This document shows, one piece after another, positions 61,865 to 64,000 of a stretch of DNA of 64,000 bases. The notes beneath the pieces were generated by a model. That model was not told where the DNA came from. It did no database searches and saw nothing but the letters and a program-made list of their open reading frames with translations. The stretch spans positions 4,216,001 through 4,280,000 of the forward strand of contig NW_027480450.1 in NCBI RefSeq assembly GCF_051401765.1, read 5' to 3'. Source of the DNA: Calliopsis andreniformis (taxonomy: Eukaryota > Arthropoda > Insecta > Hymenoptera > Andrenidae). Made by a program: the position numbers and the translations under genes. Positions within the stretch are counted from its first letter, which is position 1; every line of letters starts with the position of its first letter.

Positions 61865-64000
61865 CTCAGTCATCAATCCTCAATCTTCAATACTCAATCG
61901 TCAATCGTCAGACCTCAATCCTAAATCCTCAATCCTCGTTCCTCAAACCTCAATCCTCAACCCTCAGTCCTCATCCCCAATTCTCAATTCTCAATCTTCA
62001 ATACTCAATCCTCAGTCCTCAATTCTCAGTCCTCAATACTCAACCATCAATACTGAATTCTCAATACACAATAGAATATCCTGAATTCGCAGGATTCAAT
62101 ACTCAAACCTCACTCCTATACCCTCAGCCCTCATCCTCCATCCTCGATCCTCAGCCCTCATCCTCAATCCTCAATAATCAATCCTCAAACCTCAATCCTC
62201 AATCCTCAATCATCAATCCTCAATCTTCAATACTCTATCCTCAATCCTCAATCCTCAATCCTCAGTCCTCAATCCTCAATCGTCAATCTTCAATCCCCAA
62301 TCCTCAATCTTCAATCCTCAATCCTCAATCCTCAATCCTCTATCCTCAATCTTCAATCCTCAATACTCAATCATCACTCCTCAATTCCCAATCCTCAATC
62401 CTTAATCCCCAATCCTCAATCCTCAATCTTCAATCCTCAATACTCAATCTTCAATCCTCAGTCCTCAATCCTCAATCCTCATTTCTCAACCCTCAACCCT
62501 CAATCCTCAGACCTCAAACATCAATACTCAACCCTCAGTCCTCGTCCTCAATCCACAACCCTCAATACTCAATCCTCAATCTTCAATCCTCAATACACAA
62601 TCTTCAATCCTCAATCCTCAGTCCTCAAACCTCAATTCCGAATCCTCAATTCTCAATCCTCAATCCTCAGTCCTCAGTCATGAATGCTCAATCTTCAATA
62701 CTCACTCCTCAATCCTCTATCCTCAATCCTCAATCCTCAATCCTCAATCCTCAATCCTCAATCTTCAATCCTCAATACACAATCTTCAATCCTCAATCCT
62801 CAGTCCTCAAACCTCAATTCCGAATCCTCAATCCTGAATCCTCAATCTTCAATCCTCAATACTCAACCTTCAATCCTCAATCCTCAGTCCTGAAACCTCA
62901 ATTCTGAATCCTCAACCCTGAATCCTCAAACTTCAGCCCTCAGTCCTCAACAGTCAGTTGTCAATCCTCTATCCCCAATAGAATATCCTCAACTCACAGC
63001 TTTAAGTACTCAGTACTCAATCTGCAATCTTCAAATCTCTATCCACAAACATCAATTCTCACCTCTCAACCCTCAACACTCTGTCCTCAATGTTCAATCC
63101 TCAATTCTCAATTCTCAACCTTCAATTCTCAATACTGAATCTTCAATCCTCAATCCTCAATCCTCAATCCTCAATCCTCAATCCTCAATCCTCAATCTTC
63201 AATCCTCAGTCCCAAATTCTCAATCTTCAATCCTCAATCCTCAATCCTCAATCCTCAATCCTCAATCCTCAATCTTCAATCCTCAATACTCAATCCTCGA
63301 TCCTCAATCAACAATCCTCAATCCTCAATCCTCAATCCTCAATCAACAATCCTCAATCTTCAATACTCAATCCTCAATCCTCAATCCTCAATCCTCAATC
63401 CTCAATCCTCAATCATCAATCCTCAATCTTTAATACTCAGTCCTCAATCCTCAATCCTCAATCCTCAATACTCAACCATCAATCCTCAATTCTTCAATAC
63501 TCAATAGAATATCCTGAATTCTCAGGATTCAATACTCAAACCTCAATCCTCAACCCTCAGCCCTCATCCTCCATCCTCAATCCTCAATCCTCAATCCTCA
63601 ATCTTCAATCCTCAATACTCAATCCTCAGTAATGAATACTGGATCTTCAATACTCAATCCTCAATCCTCTATCCTCAATCCTCAATCCTCAATCCTCAAT
63701 CGTCAATCCTCAATCCCCAATCCTCAATCTTCAATCCTCAATCCTCAATCCTCAATTTCCAATCCTGAATCTTCAATCCTCAATCCTCAATACTCAATCC
63801 TCAATCCTCAATCTTCAATCCTCAATACTCAACCTTCACTCCTCAATTCCCAATCCTCAATCTTTAATCCCCAATCCTCAATCCTCAATCTTCAATCCTC
63901 AATACTCAATCTTCAATCCTCAGACCTCAATCATCAATCCTCAATTCTCAATCCTCAATCCTCAATCCTCAATCCTCAGACCTCAAACTTCAATACTCAA
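61865..64000 (+). repeat. 2,277-base higher-order repeat, unit 2 (cut by window edge)
   Basis: Matches unit 1 for its whole visible length of about 2.14 kb. I count roughly ten substitutions, for example 'cctgaatcatc'/'cctcaatcatc' at 59929/62206, 'aataaacaatc'/'aatacacaatc' near 60499/62776 and 'cccaaatcctc'/'cccaaattctc' near 60938/63215. There is one extra heptamer near 63960. That is about 99.5 percent identity by eye. The unit probably continues beyond the window. Confidence 0.9.

Larger units (their letters stand above)
1..64000 (+). repeat. Heptanucleotide satellite array (CCTCAAT)n, whole window
   Basis: Every line of the window is made of the 7-base unit CCTCAAT and close variants, with no break by unique sequence. 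The commonest variants (written in the ATCCTCA register) are ATACTCA, ATCTTCA, ATTCTCA, ATCCCCA, GTCCTCA, ACCCTCA, ATCATCA and ATCGTCA; the TCAAT core changes least. The consensus plus strand has no G, so G is mostly a marker of mutated units or of the landmark modules. Both window ends lie inside the array. A run this long and gene-free is typical of eukaryotic satellite DNA; that is an inference from structure, and the species cannot be read from it. Stretches between the blocks listed below hold only ordinary heptamer array, so this entry covers all the gene-free sequence. Confidence 0.97.

Noticed and set aside
1..64000. Telomere or interstitial telomeric array
   Set aside because: The minus-strand unit TTGAGGA agrees with the plant-type TTTAGGG at 5 of 7 positions, but no true TTTAGGG or TTAGGG run is present and the units do not drift toward it.
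1..64000. CRISPR array
   Set aside because: Repeats are 7 bases long with no unique spacers; the longer modules are irregularly spaced and are themselves surrounded by the same heptamer.

Overview
The whole 64,000-base window is one uninterrupted tandem repeat. The basic unit is the heptanucleotide CCTCAAT (GGATTGA on the minus strand), present in thousands of intact or mutated copies. It runs into both window edges, so the true array is longer than 64 kb. I find no unique-sequence gene, RNA gene, transposon, CRISPR array, promoter or terminator. Many stop-free stretches exist on the plus strand, but they follow from the repeat arithmetic: a stop-free 7-base unit reads as the same heptapeptide (SILNPQS) in all three plus frames. 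The minus strand meets a TGA every 21 bases in every frame. I therefore annotate none of these stretches as genes.

An array of this length and homogeneity suggests a eukaryotic satellite or minisatellite block, probably heterochromatic and read by long-read assembly. Nothing in the sequence identifies the species, and I do not recognise the heptamer as the satellite of a particular organism.

The interesting content is above the heptamer level. The array is punctuated by recurring 40-160 base modules. All appear to share one ancestral core (CAATAGAATATCCT followed by C or G, then AATTC) and have split into three subfamilies, called A, B and C here. Subfamily B carries an 18-base hairpin sequence with 7-base perfect arms, found intact at least 35 times. 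Two further landmark modules, called D (cagtcatgaatactc) and E (ctccaatcctagat), mark sub-regions.

Layout by long-range similarity. 1-4,160: irregular array, with a partial copy of itself 1,380 bases downstream. 4,160-8,100: about 1,847-base higher-order repeat, two full copies plus a fragment. 8,100-13,250: mixed region holding a distant copy of the first 1.46 kb (at 9,263) and a 245-base tandem duplication. 13,250-22,320: about 5.17-kb tandem duplication with later indels. 22,320-31,510: two blocks (X and Y) that occur as X-Y and later as Y-X. 31,510-44,350: A/B/D-rich domain, with a 1.2-1.7 kb block in four copies and no C or E module seen. 44,350-58,220: E-rich domain with a distinct B variant (gactagaatatcc). 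58,220-64,000: return to the A/B/D type, ending in a nearly identical 2,277-base tandem repeat cut off by the window edge.

The pattern fits repeated unequal exchange and segmental duplication in a satellite, plus slippage in whole heptamer steps. All similarity statements come from reading the sequence by eye; block boundaries are good to roughly 10-50 bases unless noted.
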